Below, in pieces: positions 49,302 through 58,488 of a DNA stretch of 64,000 bases (within the stretch, counting starts at the first letter, position 1; the number at the start of each line of letters is the position of its first letter). This stretch comes from Amycolatopsis oliviviridis (lineage in GTDB: Bacteria > Actinomycetota > Actinomycetes > Mycobacteriales > Pseudonocardiaceae), in NCBI RefSeq assembly GCF_014654365.1, contig NZ_BNAY01000007.1, positions 412,180 through 476,179 of the forward strand. The letters run 5' to 3'. Under the pieces are notes generated by a model, which saw only the letters and a list, made by a program, of their open reading frames with translations, ran no database searches and was not told where the DNA came from. The position numbers were made by a program, and so were the translations under genes.

Positions 49302-50306
49302 GTGACATCGAGACACTCCGGCGAACCCGACGGGCCGACCGACCTGCCGCGGCGATCGTGGTGGGCCGTCCTCAAGCGGACGGTCGTCCAGTTCGTCCGC
49401 GACAACCAGTTGGACTGGGCTGCCGCGCTCACCTATTACGGCGTCCTTTCGCTGTTCCCCGGCCTGGTGGTCCTGACCGCCATCCTCGGCCTGCTCGGGC
49501 CGTCGGCCACGCAGGCGCTGATCGACAACGCCGGGCGGATCGTGCCCGGTGAAGGACGTGAGATCCTGATCGACGCGATCGAAGAGCTGTCCCGATCGAG
49601 TGGGGTGGCCGGTACGGCGGCGATCCTCGGTGTGCTCGCGGCACTCTGGTCCGCCTCGGGCTACATCGGCGCGTTCATGCGGGCTTCCAACGTCATCTAC
49701 TCGATGCCCGAGGGCCGCCCGGTGTGGAAGACGTGGCCGTTGCGGCTCGGTCTCACCGTCGCCCTGCTCGTCATTCTCGCTCTCTGCGCGATCGGGGTGG
49801 TCGCGACGGGCGGCATCGCCCGTGCGCTCGGTGATGTCGTGGGGCTGGGTTCGACCGGCGTCCTGGTCTGGGACATCGCGAAGTGGCCGGTCATCGCGAT
49901 GCTGGCGGTCCTGGCGTTCGCGGTGCTCTACTGGGCGAGTCCCAATGTGCGTCAACCGGGGTTCCGCTGGATGACTCCCGGTGGCCTGCTCGCCGTGCTG
50001 CTGTGGGCGGCAGCGACGGCCGGCTTCGCCATCTATGTAGGAAATTTCGCTTCGTACAACAAGATCTACGGCTCGCTTGCCGGGGTGATCGTCTTCCTGG
50101 TCTGGCTTTGGATCTCGAATATCGCGCTTCTGTTCGGAGCCGAACTCGACGCGGAACTCGCGCGAGGCAGGGAGTTGGCGGCGGGACGGACGGCCGAGGA
50201 CGAGCCGTTCCTCCCGCCACGTGACACCAGTTCGATGAGCGAGGAAGAGACCGCCGATATCGCCGCCGTCGAGAGCGAAACGCGGGGTGACAACACGAAG
50301 CCCTGA
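49302..50306 (+). CDS. YihY/BrkB-family membrane protein
   Basis: About 334 residues; GTG 49302 (eight bases after GGGAGG) or TTG 49299 may start. The family signature QLDWAAALTYYGVLSLFPGL is near the N-terminus, followed by about six membrane helices and the conserved GSLAGVIVFLVWLWISNIAL, LFGAELDAEL. The tail is Glu-rich and cytosolic. This family was once called RNase BN; its function is not settled. It converges with crtU. Confidence 0.9.
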   Translation: MTSRHSGEPDGPTDLPRRSWWAVLKRTVVQFVRDNQLDWAAALTYYGVLSLFPGLVVLTAILGLLGPSATQALIDNAGRIVPGEGREILIDAIEELSRSSGVAGTAAILGVLAALWSASGYIGAFMRASNVIYSMPEGRPVWKTWPLRLGLTVALLVILALCAIGVVATGGIARALGDVVGLGSTGVLVWDIAKWPVIAMLAVLAFAVLYWASPNVRQPGFRWMTPGGLLAVLLWAAATAGFAIYVGNFASYNKIYGSLAGVIVFLVWLWISNIALLFGAELDAELARGRELAAGRTAEDEPFLPPRDTSSMSEEETADIAAVESETRGDNTKP

Positions 50307-50325
50307 CTCGATACCACGCACGCTC

Positions 50326-51867
50326 TCAGTCGATTCCGCGGGCACGTACCCGATGATCGAGCCGGTTCACCAGGCGAATCCTGCCGTGGTTGGGCACCGA
50401 ACGGATCGGGTGACCGGCGAGACCCCACTGCTGGAGGAGTGAGTTGGCCGCGACCCAGCCCGTGGTGGCCGCGCGTTCCATGAGGGCGACGGGAAGGTCG
50501 ACGCGGATGCCGTCTCCCGCGAGCGCCAAGGCCGTCTCGGGCGTCTCCACTGTCGGTCGCCACTCGAAGTCGCCGACGCCGAACAGCGGGCAGTCCTGGC
50601 GCCACAACGTGTTCTCGCCGACGACGCGGGCGTCACGGGTCTCCGGGTAGATCTCGTGCAGGCGGGAATCGAGGGCTTTTTCCAAGATATCCGCGGTTGC
50701 CGTCGTCGCCGCGTAGGCGTGCAGTTCCACGACCGATCCGCCGGTGCGAGCGGCCCAGCGCCGTGCTTCGCCCTCATACCGGTCGAGCACGCTGATGTTG
50801 TCCAGTGGCGGGACGCTGCCGGTGCCGAGGAACGGTGGCCGCTGTGTCCCGACCGGACGGTCGAGCCAGAGCCGCCGTACCAGGAACGGCGGCGCGATCC
50901 GCAGGCTGGTGATCGCGGCCCGCCAGTCCTCGGTCCCGATATCGGGCGAGGCTTCGACGATCTCGCGCAGTCCGGCGATGTCGCAGGCGAGTACGACGCC
51001 GTCGAAGGTTTCGCTGTGATCGCCGGTCTCGATGGTGAAGCCGGTGGGTGTCCTGGCCAGCCGATCGACCTTCGTCCCGGTGCGGAGTTCGACGCGGCGG
51101 CCGGTCAGGTAGCCGGCGAGCGGATCCCACAGCGCTTGCGGGAAGGGCTCGTTCGGCACGTCGAAGAGGAGCCCTTCACTGGAGCCGAGGAAGTAGAGGT
51201 GGAACATCGTCGCGAGTTCGGCCGCCGACAGTTCGTGTGGTTCCGCGAAGAAGCTGCGGGAGAACACTTCGAACGCGAGATGCCTTGCCGCGTCGGGGAA
51301 GTTGAGCGATTCGAGGAACGAGGCGGCGTCGGTCCGGTCGAGCAGGTGGTAGGTCTCGGGCACGCTGACCGTCGCCAGCGGCAGGGCGTTGCGGCCGTCG
51401 AGCCGCAACAGGTCCTTCCAGGTGAAGGTCGGGCTTCGCAAGGCGAAGGCGACCGCGTTCCAGGGAGGTGTGCGGGGGAGGCCCGCGAAGGTGTCGACAC
51501 GTCCGTGTGCGTCGAGCAGCGGGTAGTCGGTCAGCGGCGTGAGCCGATCCAGGCGGGGGTCGGTGCGTTTGAGCAGCGCGCGCAGGTTGTAGTACTGCCG
51601 GAAGAACGCGTGGAAGCCCCGGCTCATGGTCACCGGGGTGCCGTCGGGCAGCTGTTCCCGCCAGCCGCCGACCCGGCCGCCGAGGTGGTCTTCGCGTTCG
51701 AAGACGGTGACGGCGACGCCACGTTCGGCCAGTCCGGTCGCCGCGGTGAGCCCGGCGATACCGGCTCCCACGATCGCCGCGGTCGGACGTCTGCCGAGCT
51801 GAGCGGCGTCGATCAGCCCTGGGGACGCCGGGTGCGTGACGATCCTGGGGTCCCGCGGCCGTGTCAT
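50326..51867 (-). CDS. crtU: Carotenoid desaturase/methylase CrtU
   Basis: A 513-residue FAD protein with AAIVGAGIAGLTAATGLAER, GGRVGGW and the C-terminal LAGDGIRVDLPVALMERAAT typical of amine-oxidase-like carotenoid enzymes. In aromatic-carotenoid clusters this gene is crtU, which converts the beta-ring to the aromatic phi end-group of isorenieratene. The assignment comes from its place after crtYc/Yd and crtT and its sequence type. ATG 51867 overlaps the crtT stop (ATGA). It is last in the operon. Confidence 0.82.
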   Translation of the reverse strand: MTRPRDPRIVTHPASPGLIDAAQLGRRPTAAIVGAGIAGLTAATGLAERGVAVTVFEREDHLGGRVGGWREQLPDGTPVTMSRGFHAFFRQYYNLRALLKRTDPRLDRLTPLTDYPLLDAHGRVDTFAGLPRTPPWNAVAFALRSPTFTWKDLLRLDGRNALPLATVSVPETYHLLDRTDAASFLESLNFPDAARHLAFEVFSRSFFAEPHELSAAELATMFHLYFLGSSEGLLFDVPNEPFPQALWDPLAGYLTGRRVELRTGTKVDRLARTPTGFTIETGDHSETFDGVVLACDIAGLREIVEASPDIGTEDWRAAITSLRIAPPFLVRRLWLDRPVGTQRPPFLGTGSVPPLDNISVLDRYEGEARRWAARTGGSVVELHAYAATTATADILEKALDSRLHEIYPETRDARVVGENTLWRQDCPLFGVGDFEWRPTVETPETALALAGDGIRVDLPVALMERAATTGWVAANSLLQQWGLAGHPIRSVPNHGRIRLVNRLDHRVRARGID

Positions 51868-52571
51868 GGAGCTGTCCCGGTCACGGTGTGGACGATGCCG
51901 CGTTGCCAGCCGGGGACGGTCTCGGCGCGGACGTCCACGAAGCCCGCGTCGGTGAGGCGGCGGCAAAGCGCCGTGATGCCGTCGAACTCGAGCACGCTGC
52001 GGCGGAGGTGGCGGTAGAGGGTCGCGTCGCCGGTGGTGATCTTCCCGAGCGGGATGATCACACCGGAGCACACGGCGTTCCAGACCCGGCGGGCTCGCCG
52101 GGAGTCCTGGACGGAGTACTCGTGCACCGCGATCCGGCCCCCTGAGTGGAGCAGACCGCGTAACCGTCGTAGTTGCCCGGTCGGATCGGTGAGGTTGCGG
52201 AGCAGGTATGCGGCCAGGATCCCGTCGAACGGCCCGCGCACTTCCGCCAGTTCTTCGACCGGGGTGTGGACGAATTCGACGGAAGAGGGCCAGTCTTTGG
52301 CGCGGGCCCTGGTCAGCATCTCGCCGGACGCGTCGAACGCGGTGATCCGCGCGTCCGGGGCCACGGACAGCAGTGCGGCCGTCGACGCCCCGGTTCCGCA
52401 TCCGGCGTCCAGCAGGCGGGGGCCGGTGACACCCAGCCGCCGGGCGGAGAGCCGGAGGTGCTCGTGGTAGCCGGGGTTGGCGGCGACCAGCCGGTCGTAC
52501 CAGCGTGCTTCGGTGTCGAACGCGGACGGGACCGCGGTACGGGGCAGGCCGTCCTTCGCCATCGCGTTCAC
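51864..52571 (-). CDS. crtT: SAM-dependent methyltransferase CrtT
   Basis: A 235-residue class I methyltransferase with the SAM motif LLDAGCGTGASTAALL and RITAFDASGEMLTRA. In the Streptomyces griseus type crtYTU set the equivalent is CrtT. GTG 52571 overlaps the crtYd stop; ATG 52562 is an in-frame alternative. The precise methyl acceptor is not established by sequence. Confidence 0.8.
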   Translation of the reverse strand: MNAMAKDGLPRTAVPSAFDTEARWYDRLVAANPGYHEHLRLSARRLGVTGPRLLDAGCGTGASTAALLSVAPDARITAFDASGEMLTRARAKDWPSSVEFVHTPVEELAEVRGPFDGILAAYLLRNLTDPTGQLRRLRGLLHSGGRIAVHEYSVQDSRRARRVWNAVCSGVIIPLGKITTGDATLYRHLRRSVLEFDGITALCRRLTDAGFVDVRAETVPGWQRGIVHTVTGTAP

Positions 52572-52888
52572 GAAGCCTCCTCACGCGGCCGGGACCGTTC
52601 CCAGGCCAGCAGGACCGCGGTCACCAGGGCGAACCCGAACAGGAAGTCCTCGACCGGGATGTCCCAGGGAAACCGCAGGCCGGTGACGTGCTCGGGGGCG
52701 TAGAGCACGATCGGTGCGGACAGCTTCGTCAGCCAGCCGTCGACGGGGATCTGGAAGGCGGTGACGATCGCCATCGTGAGCCAGTACGCGAGCTTGCGGA
52801 ACAGCCCGGTCTTCAGCAGAACCAGTTCGACCGCCACCACCACGACCACCGCGGCGACGGCCGGAACCGTGTAACCCCAGGGAATCAT
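52568..52888 (-). CDS. crtYd: Lycopene cyclase subunit CrtYd
   Basis: A 106-residue membrane protein with about three helices (WGYTVPAVAAVVVVVAVELV; AYWLTMAIVTAFQI) and the cyclase motif FPWDIPVEDFLFGFALVT. Together with CrtYc it forms the heterodimeric lycopene cyclase of actinobacteria. It overlaps crtYc by four bases. Confidence 0.87.
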   Translation of the reverse strand: MIPWGYTVPAVAAVVVVVAVELVLLKTGLFRKLAYWLTMAIVTAFQIPVDGWLTKLSAPIVLYAPEHVTGLRFPWDIPVEDFLFGFALVTAVLLAWERSRPREEAS

Positions 52889-53226
52889 CGCGAGGCCACC
52901 TTCTCGCTCCGTCGCCGGACCGCGGTGAGCGTGACCTGGACCGCCTCGTAGGTCAGCACTCCGCAGACCGGGATCACCACGAAGAACAAGATTTCTTCCA
53001 GCGGGATGGAGAACGGCGCCCGGATTCCCGTGACGAACCCCGGCGCGTAACCCCAGACTCCACCGGCGATCGCCAGGGCGTCCCAGATCAAGAAGACCAC
53101 CGCGACAGGGAGTATCGCGCCGGCGAGCCGCTTCGGCCGCCGGTAGACGCGCGCACCGGCCATCTCCAGCGGCAAGGTCACGAGCACGCACGCGGCCAGG
53201 ACGATGAGGTATTCGGCCTTGCCCAC
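52885..53226 (-). CDS. crtYc: Lycopene cyclase subunit CrtYc
   Basis: A 113-residue membrane protein starting at GTG 53226, directly against the crtB stop. It has three helices (YLIVLAACVLVTLPLEMAGA; LPVAVVFLIWDALAIAGGVW) and the motif SIPLEEILFFVVIPVCG, matching CrtYc. It cyclises lycopene together with CrtYd. Confidence 0.87.
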   Translation of the reverse strand: MGKAEYLIVLAACVLVTLPLEMAGARVYRRPKRLAGAILPVAVVFLIWDALAIAGGVWGYAPGFVTGIRAPFSIPLEEILFFVVIPVCGVLTYEAVQVTLTAVRRRSEKVASR

Positions 53227-54183
53227 TCAGCTCACCGCCGGTATCGGTGCGGCGTGCCTGATCCGGGCCAGCCCCGTCCGGGCCAAGGCGCCGCAGGCGA
53301 CCGCGAGACGTCGTCGCCGGGACACTGTCGCCCGGCCCGCGAAGACGTCGTGGTCGGCGTCTTCGATCCGGTCGAGGATGCGGCTGTACAGGGTCGCCGC
53401 GGTGGCCACGCAGGGCCGGGAGACCGGATGCAGCATCGCGATCCCCGGCCGGGCTTCGGCGTAGATCCGCCGCGTCACCGCGATCTGCTCCTTGATCGCG
53501 GCCCGGACCGGTGCGTCAGCGCGGCCGTGGCGGGCACACCAGGAGAGCCGGTCGCGGTCGACGCCGTGTTCTTCGAGCTCGTCGGCGGGAAGATAGACAC
53601 GTCCGCGCTCGAAATCCTCGGCGACGTCACGAAGGAAATTGGTGAGCTGGAAAGCCTTGCCCAGCGCGGCGGCCCGGGGAGCGGCTTCCGCCCGCGGCGA
53701 GACCGCTCCGAGGATGGGCAGCATCTGGAGGCCGATCACTTCCGCCGAGCCGTGCATGTAGACGTCGAGGTCGGCCCGGGTCGCGTAATCGGTCACGTGC
53801 AGGTCCATCCGCATCGAGGAGAAGAAGGCGCGGAAGAGCCGATCCTCCAGTTCGTATCTCGACGCCGTGTCGATGACGGCGGTCAGCAGTGGGTCGTCGC
53901 TGGCGCCCTCGGCCAGATCGGCGAGGAAGCGTTCTTCCACTTCGGACAGTCGCTGTGCCAGCGAGCGAGGCGTGGCTCCGGAGTCGGGCTCGTCGACGAT
54001 GTCGTCCAGCCAGCGAGCGAAACCGTAGAGCGCGTGGACGGCGGGCCGCTGCACCGGGGCCAGCATCCGGGTCGCCAGGAAATAGGTGCGGCCGTGCCGG
54101 GCGTTGACGCCGCGACACCAGGTGTAGGCGGTACGCAGAGCGGGTTCGTGGATCCCGGCGGCGTCGAGTTCGCGTTCGGTCAT
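53227..54183 (-). CDS. crtB: Phytoene synthase CrtB
   Basis: A 318-residue synthase joining two GGPP to phytoene. Asp-rich motif 1 is LDDIVDEPD and motif 2 is FLRDVAEDFERGRVYLP, both intact, with YGFARWLDD before the first. ATG 54183 overlaps the crtI stop by four bases. Length is normal for the family. Confidence 0.93.
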   Translation of the reverse strand: MTERELDAAGIHEPALRTAYTWCRGVNARHGRTYFLATRMLAPVQRPAVHALYGFARWLDDIVDEPDSGATPRSLAQRLSEVEERFLADLAEGASDDPLLTAVIDTASRYELEDRLFRAFFSSMRMDLHVTDYATRADLDVYMHGSAEVIGLQMLPILGAVSPRAEAAPRAAALGKAFQLTNFLRDVAEDFERGRVYLPADELEEHGVDRDRLSWCARHGRADAPVRAAIKEQIAVTRRIYAEARPGIAMLHPVSRPCVATAATLYSRILDRIEDADHDVFAGRATVSRRRRLAVACGALARTGLARIRHAAPIPAVS

Positions 54184-55697
54184 CGGCTTGCCTCCGCCGC
54201 CAGGTCGAGTACGCGGGCGCGGTGGCCGGTCACCCCGGTGACGCGGTCGGCGGCGAGCCTGCCGGAGATCAGCACGGTCGGCACCCCGACGCCCGGTACC
54301 GTCGCGCCTCCCGCGAGGACGACGTTCTCCGTTCCCCGTGGGAGGTTCTTGGGCCGGAACGGTCCGGTCTGGCCGAAGGAGTGCGCGTAGCTGAAGGGAG
54401 TTCCCGCGACCAGGCCACGGGCGGCCCAGTCGGCGGGGCTGATGACTTCCGTGAACTCGGGTTCGAAGCTCAACGACAAACGCTCTCGTGCCACGGCAAG
54501 GATCTCCTCGGCATACGGTCCCGCTTCGGCCGCCCAGTCCAGCGGACCGCGGTGGAGGTTCGGAACCGGCGCGAGGATCGAGTAGAGCTGACGGCCGGCC
54601 GGCGCGAGACCGGGATCGGTCGCGGTGGGCCGGGTGATCAGCAGCGAGGGGTCGGTCATGCGGCGGCCGCCGGTGATCAGTTCGTCGAAGGTCGAGCGCC
54701 ATGCCCGCCCGAACGAGATCGTGTGGTGCCCGCCGTCCGGTTTCCCGCCGGGGCCGCCGGTGTGCACGACCAGGGCCGATGGCGCGGGTCGCAGCGGAAT
54801 CACGCGTTTCGGTGCCCGGCCGAGGAGGCGGTGACTTTCGGGTAGTTCGGTGGTCAGGACGACTGCGTCGCACGGATGGCGTGCGCCCGAGGTCGTGCGG
54901 ACCGCGCTGACGCGGTGGCCTTGGCGTTCGAGTGTCCGCACGGCGTCGCCATAATGGAACGTGACGCCGTTCGCGGCGGCGACCCGGGCGAGTGCCTGGG
55001 GGAGTGCCGCGACGCCGCCGGGCGGGAAGTAGACGCCGCCGACGGTGTCCATGTAGGAGATGACGGCGTAGAGGGCCAGTGCTCGCATCGGTGACTCGCC
55101 CGCGTAGAGCGCTTGGAAAGTGAACACGCGTTTGAGCCGCTCGTCGGACAGGAATGTGCCGATCTTGGGTTCCAGCCGCCGGAAACCGCCCAGCGCCGCC
55201 AGCCGGGCGAGATCCGGGCGGAGCATGCCCAAGGGGGAGTCGATGTTCGAGTCGATGAAGCGGCGGAACTCGGTGCGGTAGAGGCGGGTCAGCCACTCGC
55301 GAAGCCGGACGTATCCGGCCGCCTCGGCGGGACCGGCGAATTCCCGCACCGCGTCCGTCATCGCGGTGGCGTCGGTGTGCACGGGAAGTACGCTGCCGTC
55401 CGCGAATCGCGCGACGTATGCCGGATCCAACCGCGTCAGTGGCAACTCGTCCGACAGCTCCGCTCCGACGGCGCCGAAGGTGTCCCGCAGGATCGAGGGC
55501 ATGGTGAGCACGGTCGGCCCGGTGTCGAGCCGGTAGCCCTTCCGCTCGATCCGCCCCGCGCGGCCGCCGGGAACCGGATCCCGTTCGAGGACGACGACCT
55601 CGCGGCCCCGGCCTGCCAGGTGCAGCGCCGCCGCGAGCCCTGACAGTCCCGCACCGACCACGACGATCCGGTCCGTCCGGCCGGGTACGGTTTTCAC
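54180..55697 (-). CDS. crtI: Phytoene desaturase CrtI
   Basis: A 505-residue FAD desaturase turning phytoene into lycopene. GAGLSGLAAALHLAGRG and VVVLERDPVPGGRAGRIE form the FAD site, and VLAGGATVPGVGVPTVLISG is the C-terminal CrtI signature. GTG 55697 overlaps the crtE stop by four bases (GTGA). Confidence 0.93.
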   Translation of the reverse strand: MKTVPGRTDRIVVVGAGLSGLAAALHLAGRGREVVVLERDPVPGGRAGRIERKGYRLDTGPTVLTMPSILRDTFGAVGAELSDELPLTRLDPAYVARFADGSVLPVHTDATAMTDAVREFAGPAEAAGYVRLREWLTRLYRTEFRRFIDSNIDSPLGMLRPDLARLAALGGFRRLEPKIGTFLSDERLKRVFTFQALYAGESPMRALALYAVISYMDTVGGVYFPPGGVAALPQALARVAAANGVTFHYGDAVRTLERQGHRVSAVRTTSGARHPCDAVVLTTELPESHRLLGRAPKRVIPLRPAPSALVVHTGGPGGKPDGGHHTISFGRAWRSTFDELITGGRRMTDPSLLITRPTATDPGLAPAGRQLYSILAPVPNLHRGPLDWAAEAGPYAEEILAVARERLSLSFEPEFTEVISPADWAARGLVAGTPFSYAHSFGQTGPFRPKNLPRGTENVVLAGGATVPGVGVPTVLISGRLAADRVTGVTGHRARVLDLAAEASR

Positions 55698-56794
55698 TGG
55701 TCCCGCTCCGTGCACCGGGTGGCGAGTGTGGCGAGTGCGTCCGCCGCCGGGGCGGGGAACACCGCCGGATCGATCGCGGCGAGTGCTTTGTCGGCTCGTT
55801 CCCGGATGAGCTCGCCGAGACGTTCGTGGGCGCCCGTGGCCTCGATGAGGTCGCGCCATCGGGAAACGGCTTCGTCGTCCACTTCGGACAGGGCGAGCAG
55901 TTCGTCGAGTTCCGCGCGCTGCCGCCGGTCGGCCCGCTCGGCGGCGAGGACGACGACGCTGGACGCCTTGCGTTCACGGAGGTCGTCCCCGGAAGGTTTT
56001 CCGGTGACCGCTGGATCGCCGAAGACGCCCAGCAGGTCGTCCCGGAACTGGAACGCCTCGCCGACCAGGCTGCCGTATTCGGCGAGGGAGACGAGTACGT
56101 CGGGTCCGCAGCCCGCCAGGGCTGCCCCGAACTCCAGCGGCCTGCGCACGGTGTAGTTGCCGGATTTGCGGCGCAGAACGTCGAGCAGGGTGTCCCAGCC
56201 GGGCAGTGTCCGTGCGTCGTTCACCAGGTCGGCGAGCTGGCCGACGGCGAGTTCTTCGCGCATCAGGTCATACCGTGGCCAGCCCCGCGCCAGTGCTTCT
56301 TCGTCCAGTCCGGATTCGCGGAGCATCCGCTCGGACCAGACCAGGAAGAGGTCGCCGGACAACGTGGCCGCGGCCTCGCCGAAGCGGCGGGCGGAACCGC
56401 TCCAGTCTTTTTCGCTGTGCCACCGACCGAAGCGGACGTGCAGGGAAGGCCGACCGCGCCGTAGCTGCGAGCCGTCCATGACGTCGTCCTGTGCGAGCGC
56501 GAAACAGTGCAGCAGTTCCAGACACGCCGCTGCCCGCACTGCGGCGTCCGAGTCCGGGGCGCCGCACCTCCAGCCCACGTAGGCGAACATCGGGCGAAGA
56601 CATTTCCCGCCACTCGCGAATTCGGGAAGGATGGATTCCGCGAGTTCGCCTTCGCGACGGCCGGAGAAGCACTCCGTCGCCCGATCGTGGACGAACGCGT
56701 GCGCTTCGGCCAGGCAGCGCTCGCCCAGCCCCTCCAGCAACGGAATGGACGCCGCGCCCGGAGGCGCCGCCTCCTTGGTCAACGCCGACGTCAT
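55694..56794 (-). CDS. crtE: Geranylgeranyl diphosphate synthase CrtE
   Basis: About 366 residues from ATG 56794, which has AGGAGG nine bases upstream. Polyprenyl synthase motifs are present: GGKCLRPMFAYVG, first Asp-rich motif ALAQDDVMDGS, second AFQFRDDLLGVFGD, and GKPSGDDLRERKA. It supplies GGPP. It is the first gene of the operon; the divergent Rieske gene begins 190 bases away, so the promoter lies in that gap. Confidence 0.92.
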   Translation of the reverse strand: MTSALTKEAAPPGAASIPLLEGLGERCLAEAHAFVHDRATECFSGRREGELAESILPEFASGGKCLRPMFAYVGWRCGAPDSDAAVRAAACLELLHCFALAQDDVMDGSQLRRGRPSLHVRFGRWHSEKDWSGSARRFGEAAATLSGDLFLVWSERMLRESGLDEEALARGWPRYDLMREELAVGQLADLVNDARTLPGWDTLLDVLRRKSGNYTVRRPLEFGAALAGCGPDVLVSLAEYGSLVGEAFQFRDDLLGVFGDPAVTGKPSGDDLRERKASSVVVLAAERADRRQRAELDELLALSEVDDEAVSRWRDLIEATGAHERLGELIRERADKALAAIDPAVFPAPAADALATLATRCTERDQ

Positions 56795-56985
56795 CCGACT
56801 GGACCTCCTGCTCACTGAAATACGATTCACAACCGGCTCATGATCCATACCTCTTCATCGGCGGGTACCCAGTCGGCCGGATGTCAATCCTGTGATCACT
56901 CTTCTCGCTGTCGAAGCGTTGCGGGATCGCTTCATCGGCCTGAGGATGGTTTTAGTGGACGTTGTCGTCGAGCGGGAGAGCCACA

Positions 56986-57999
56986 GTGGACTTCAGGCGT
57001 CGAATGCTCCGGGCATGGCCGTCTACCTGGCCGGTCCAGCCCTTCAAGGAACCCGCCTGGGCCAGGCAGGAACCCACTTTTCAGGACTGTTCCCCGGCTC
57101 TCATCGATGCTGCTGTCAAACGTGCCGACGCACGGACGGCGGGCAACTGGTTCGTCGCGGGGGCGAGCCGGGAGATCAGCCGGGACAAGCCGTTCGGTTT
57201 CCGGGTGGGGGACCGTGAACTGGTCGGTTGGCGCGATCAGGGCGGGGCGGTGGTCGTCGGAACCGGCGCGTGCCCGCATCTGGGCGCTCCGCTGGATCAA
57301 GCCCGCGTCCATTGTGGAGAGCTGGTCTGCCGCTGGCACGGAATGCGGATCGGTCCCGAGCGCCCGGGCTGGTCACCCTTGCCGTCCTACGACGACGGCG
57401 TCCTTGTCTGGGTACGGCTCGATCGGTTAGGCGGCGAGACACCCACGGAGAAACCTGTCGTGCCGTCGCGACCCGGCGGCGAGACAGTGGTCGACGCCGT
57501 CGCGACCTTGACCGGCGTCTGCGAGCCACTGGACGTCGTCGCCAACCGGCTCGATCCCTGGCACGGCGCCTGGTTCCACCCGTACTCCTTCACCCGGCTC
57601 CGCGTTCTGTCAGCCCCGCAAGGAAATGACGTGACCGAAGCCGACGACCGGTTCGTCGTCGAGGTGACCTTCCGGCTCGCGGGCAAGCTGGGTGTCCCGG
57701 TGATCGCCGAGTTCACCTGCCCCGAGCCGCGGACGGTGGTCATGACGATCGTCGATGGCGAGGGTGTCGGCAGCGTGGTCGAAACCCACGCGACCCCACT
57801 CGGGGCGGGCCCCGACGGTCACCCGCGTACCGCCGTGATCGAAGCGACCATCGCCACTTCCGAAAGGCCTGGTTTCGCTGCGGCCACCAGGATCGCTCCG
57901 GCCCTGCGCCCCCTCATGCGCCGAGCGTCGGCCCGGCTCTGGCGGGACGACCTCGCCTACGCCGAACGTCGTTATGCGTTGAGAACCGGTCGAAGCTGA
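56986..57999 (+). CDS. Rieske [2Fe-2S] protein of the carotenoid locus (DUF5914-like)
   Basis: About 337 residues from GTG 56986 (GGGAGAG upstream). A Rieske motif CPHLGAP then CRWHG binds the cluster (Cys96, His98, Cys115, His118). The remainder (AWFHPYSFTRLRVLSAPQGN) belongs to a domain I recall as DUF5914, found next to actinobacterial carotenoid clusters. It is divergent from crtE. It may oxygenate or desaturate a carotenoid end-group; the reaction is not known. Confidence 0.78.
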   Translation: MDFRRRMLRAWPSTWPVQPFKEPAWARQEPTFQDCSPALIDAAVKRADARTAGNWFVAGASREISRDKPFGFRVGDRELVGWRDQGGAVVVGTGACPHLGAPLDQARVHCGELVCRWHGMRIGPERPGWSPLPSYDDGVLVWVRLDRLGGETPTEKPVVPSRPGGETVVDAVATLTGVCEPLDVVANRLDPWHGAWFHPYSFTRLRVLSAPQGNDVTEADDRFVVEVTFRLAGKLGVPVIAEFTCPEPRTVVMTIVDGEGVGSVVETHATPLGAGPDGHPRTAVIEATIATSERPGFAAATRIAPALRPLMRRASARLWRDDLAYAERRYALRTGRS

Positions 58000-58047
58000 G
58001 GGCCTGCGTGCCGTCGGAGCGAGCGGACATTGCCGAACCACTGGACC

Positions 58048-58335
58048 TTACGCTGAAGCGAGGTGATCCGGTTCATCGAGTTCCGCGAGCCAGGCCGACG
58101 CCTGCTCGGGATCCAGGCACGGAATATTCAACTCTCGGAGCCGACGAAGTTTCGCGGTGTCGGCACGGCTACCGCGGCCACTGAGTACGGCGTGGTCGGC
58201 GACCGCGCAGACCAGCGCGGGATGCGGAATCTCGACTGCGCCGAAACCACGCGACGCGGCGGCCCCGATGATCTTTCCCAGAACGGCAGGGGCACCCAGG
58301 TAAAGGACCGTCCTGCCGTGCGGCCGTGAGGTCAT
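58048..58335 (-). CDS. Hypothetical protein
   Basis: About 95 residues from ATG 58335 (GGAAGCGG ahead). The sequence TVLYLGAPAVLGKIIGAAAS, then PHPALVCAVADHAVLSGRGS and RADTAKLRRLRELNIPCLDP resembles a small Rossmann-like or BRCT-like unit, but I cannot assign a family. It ends 48 bases past the convergent Rieske stop. The stretch 58336-58488 beyond its start shows nothing convincing. Confidence 0.5.
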   Translation of the reverse strand: MTSRPHGRTVLYLGAPAVLGKIIGAAASRGFGAVEIPHPALVCAVADHAVLSGRGSRADTAKLRRLRELNIPCLDPEQASAWLAELDEPDHLASA

Positions 58336-58488
58336 CCGCTTCCACCATGTTCGCATGATGTGCGAATGCCCGGTGAGCACGCGAACAAACCATGAGCGGA
58401 CACAAAAACGTGGCCGGTCTCGGAGCCGCCGCGGTTTTCGAGAAAGGTCTTGAAGCGGTCGAGGTCGCCGTGGACGCGGCGATGCCCA

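Noticed and set aside
48894-50345. 483-residue frame on the - strand
   Set aside because: Most of it is antisense to the YihY/BrkB gene. Only the last ~130 residues match a real small protein.
53227-55977. 916-residue frame containing CrtB
   Set aside because: The upstream part is antisense-like, out of frame inside crtI, and lacks motifs. CrtB itself begins at 54183, overlapping the crtI stop.
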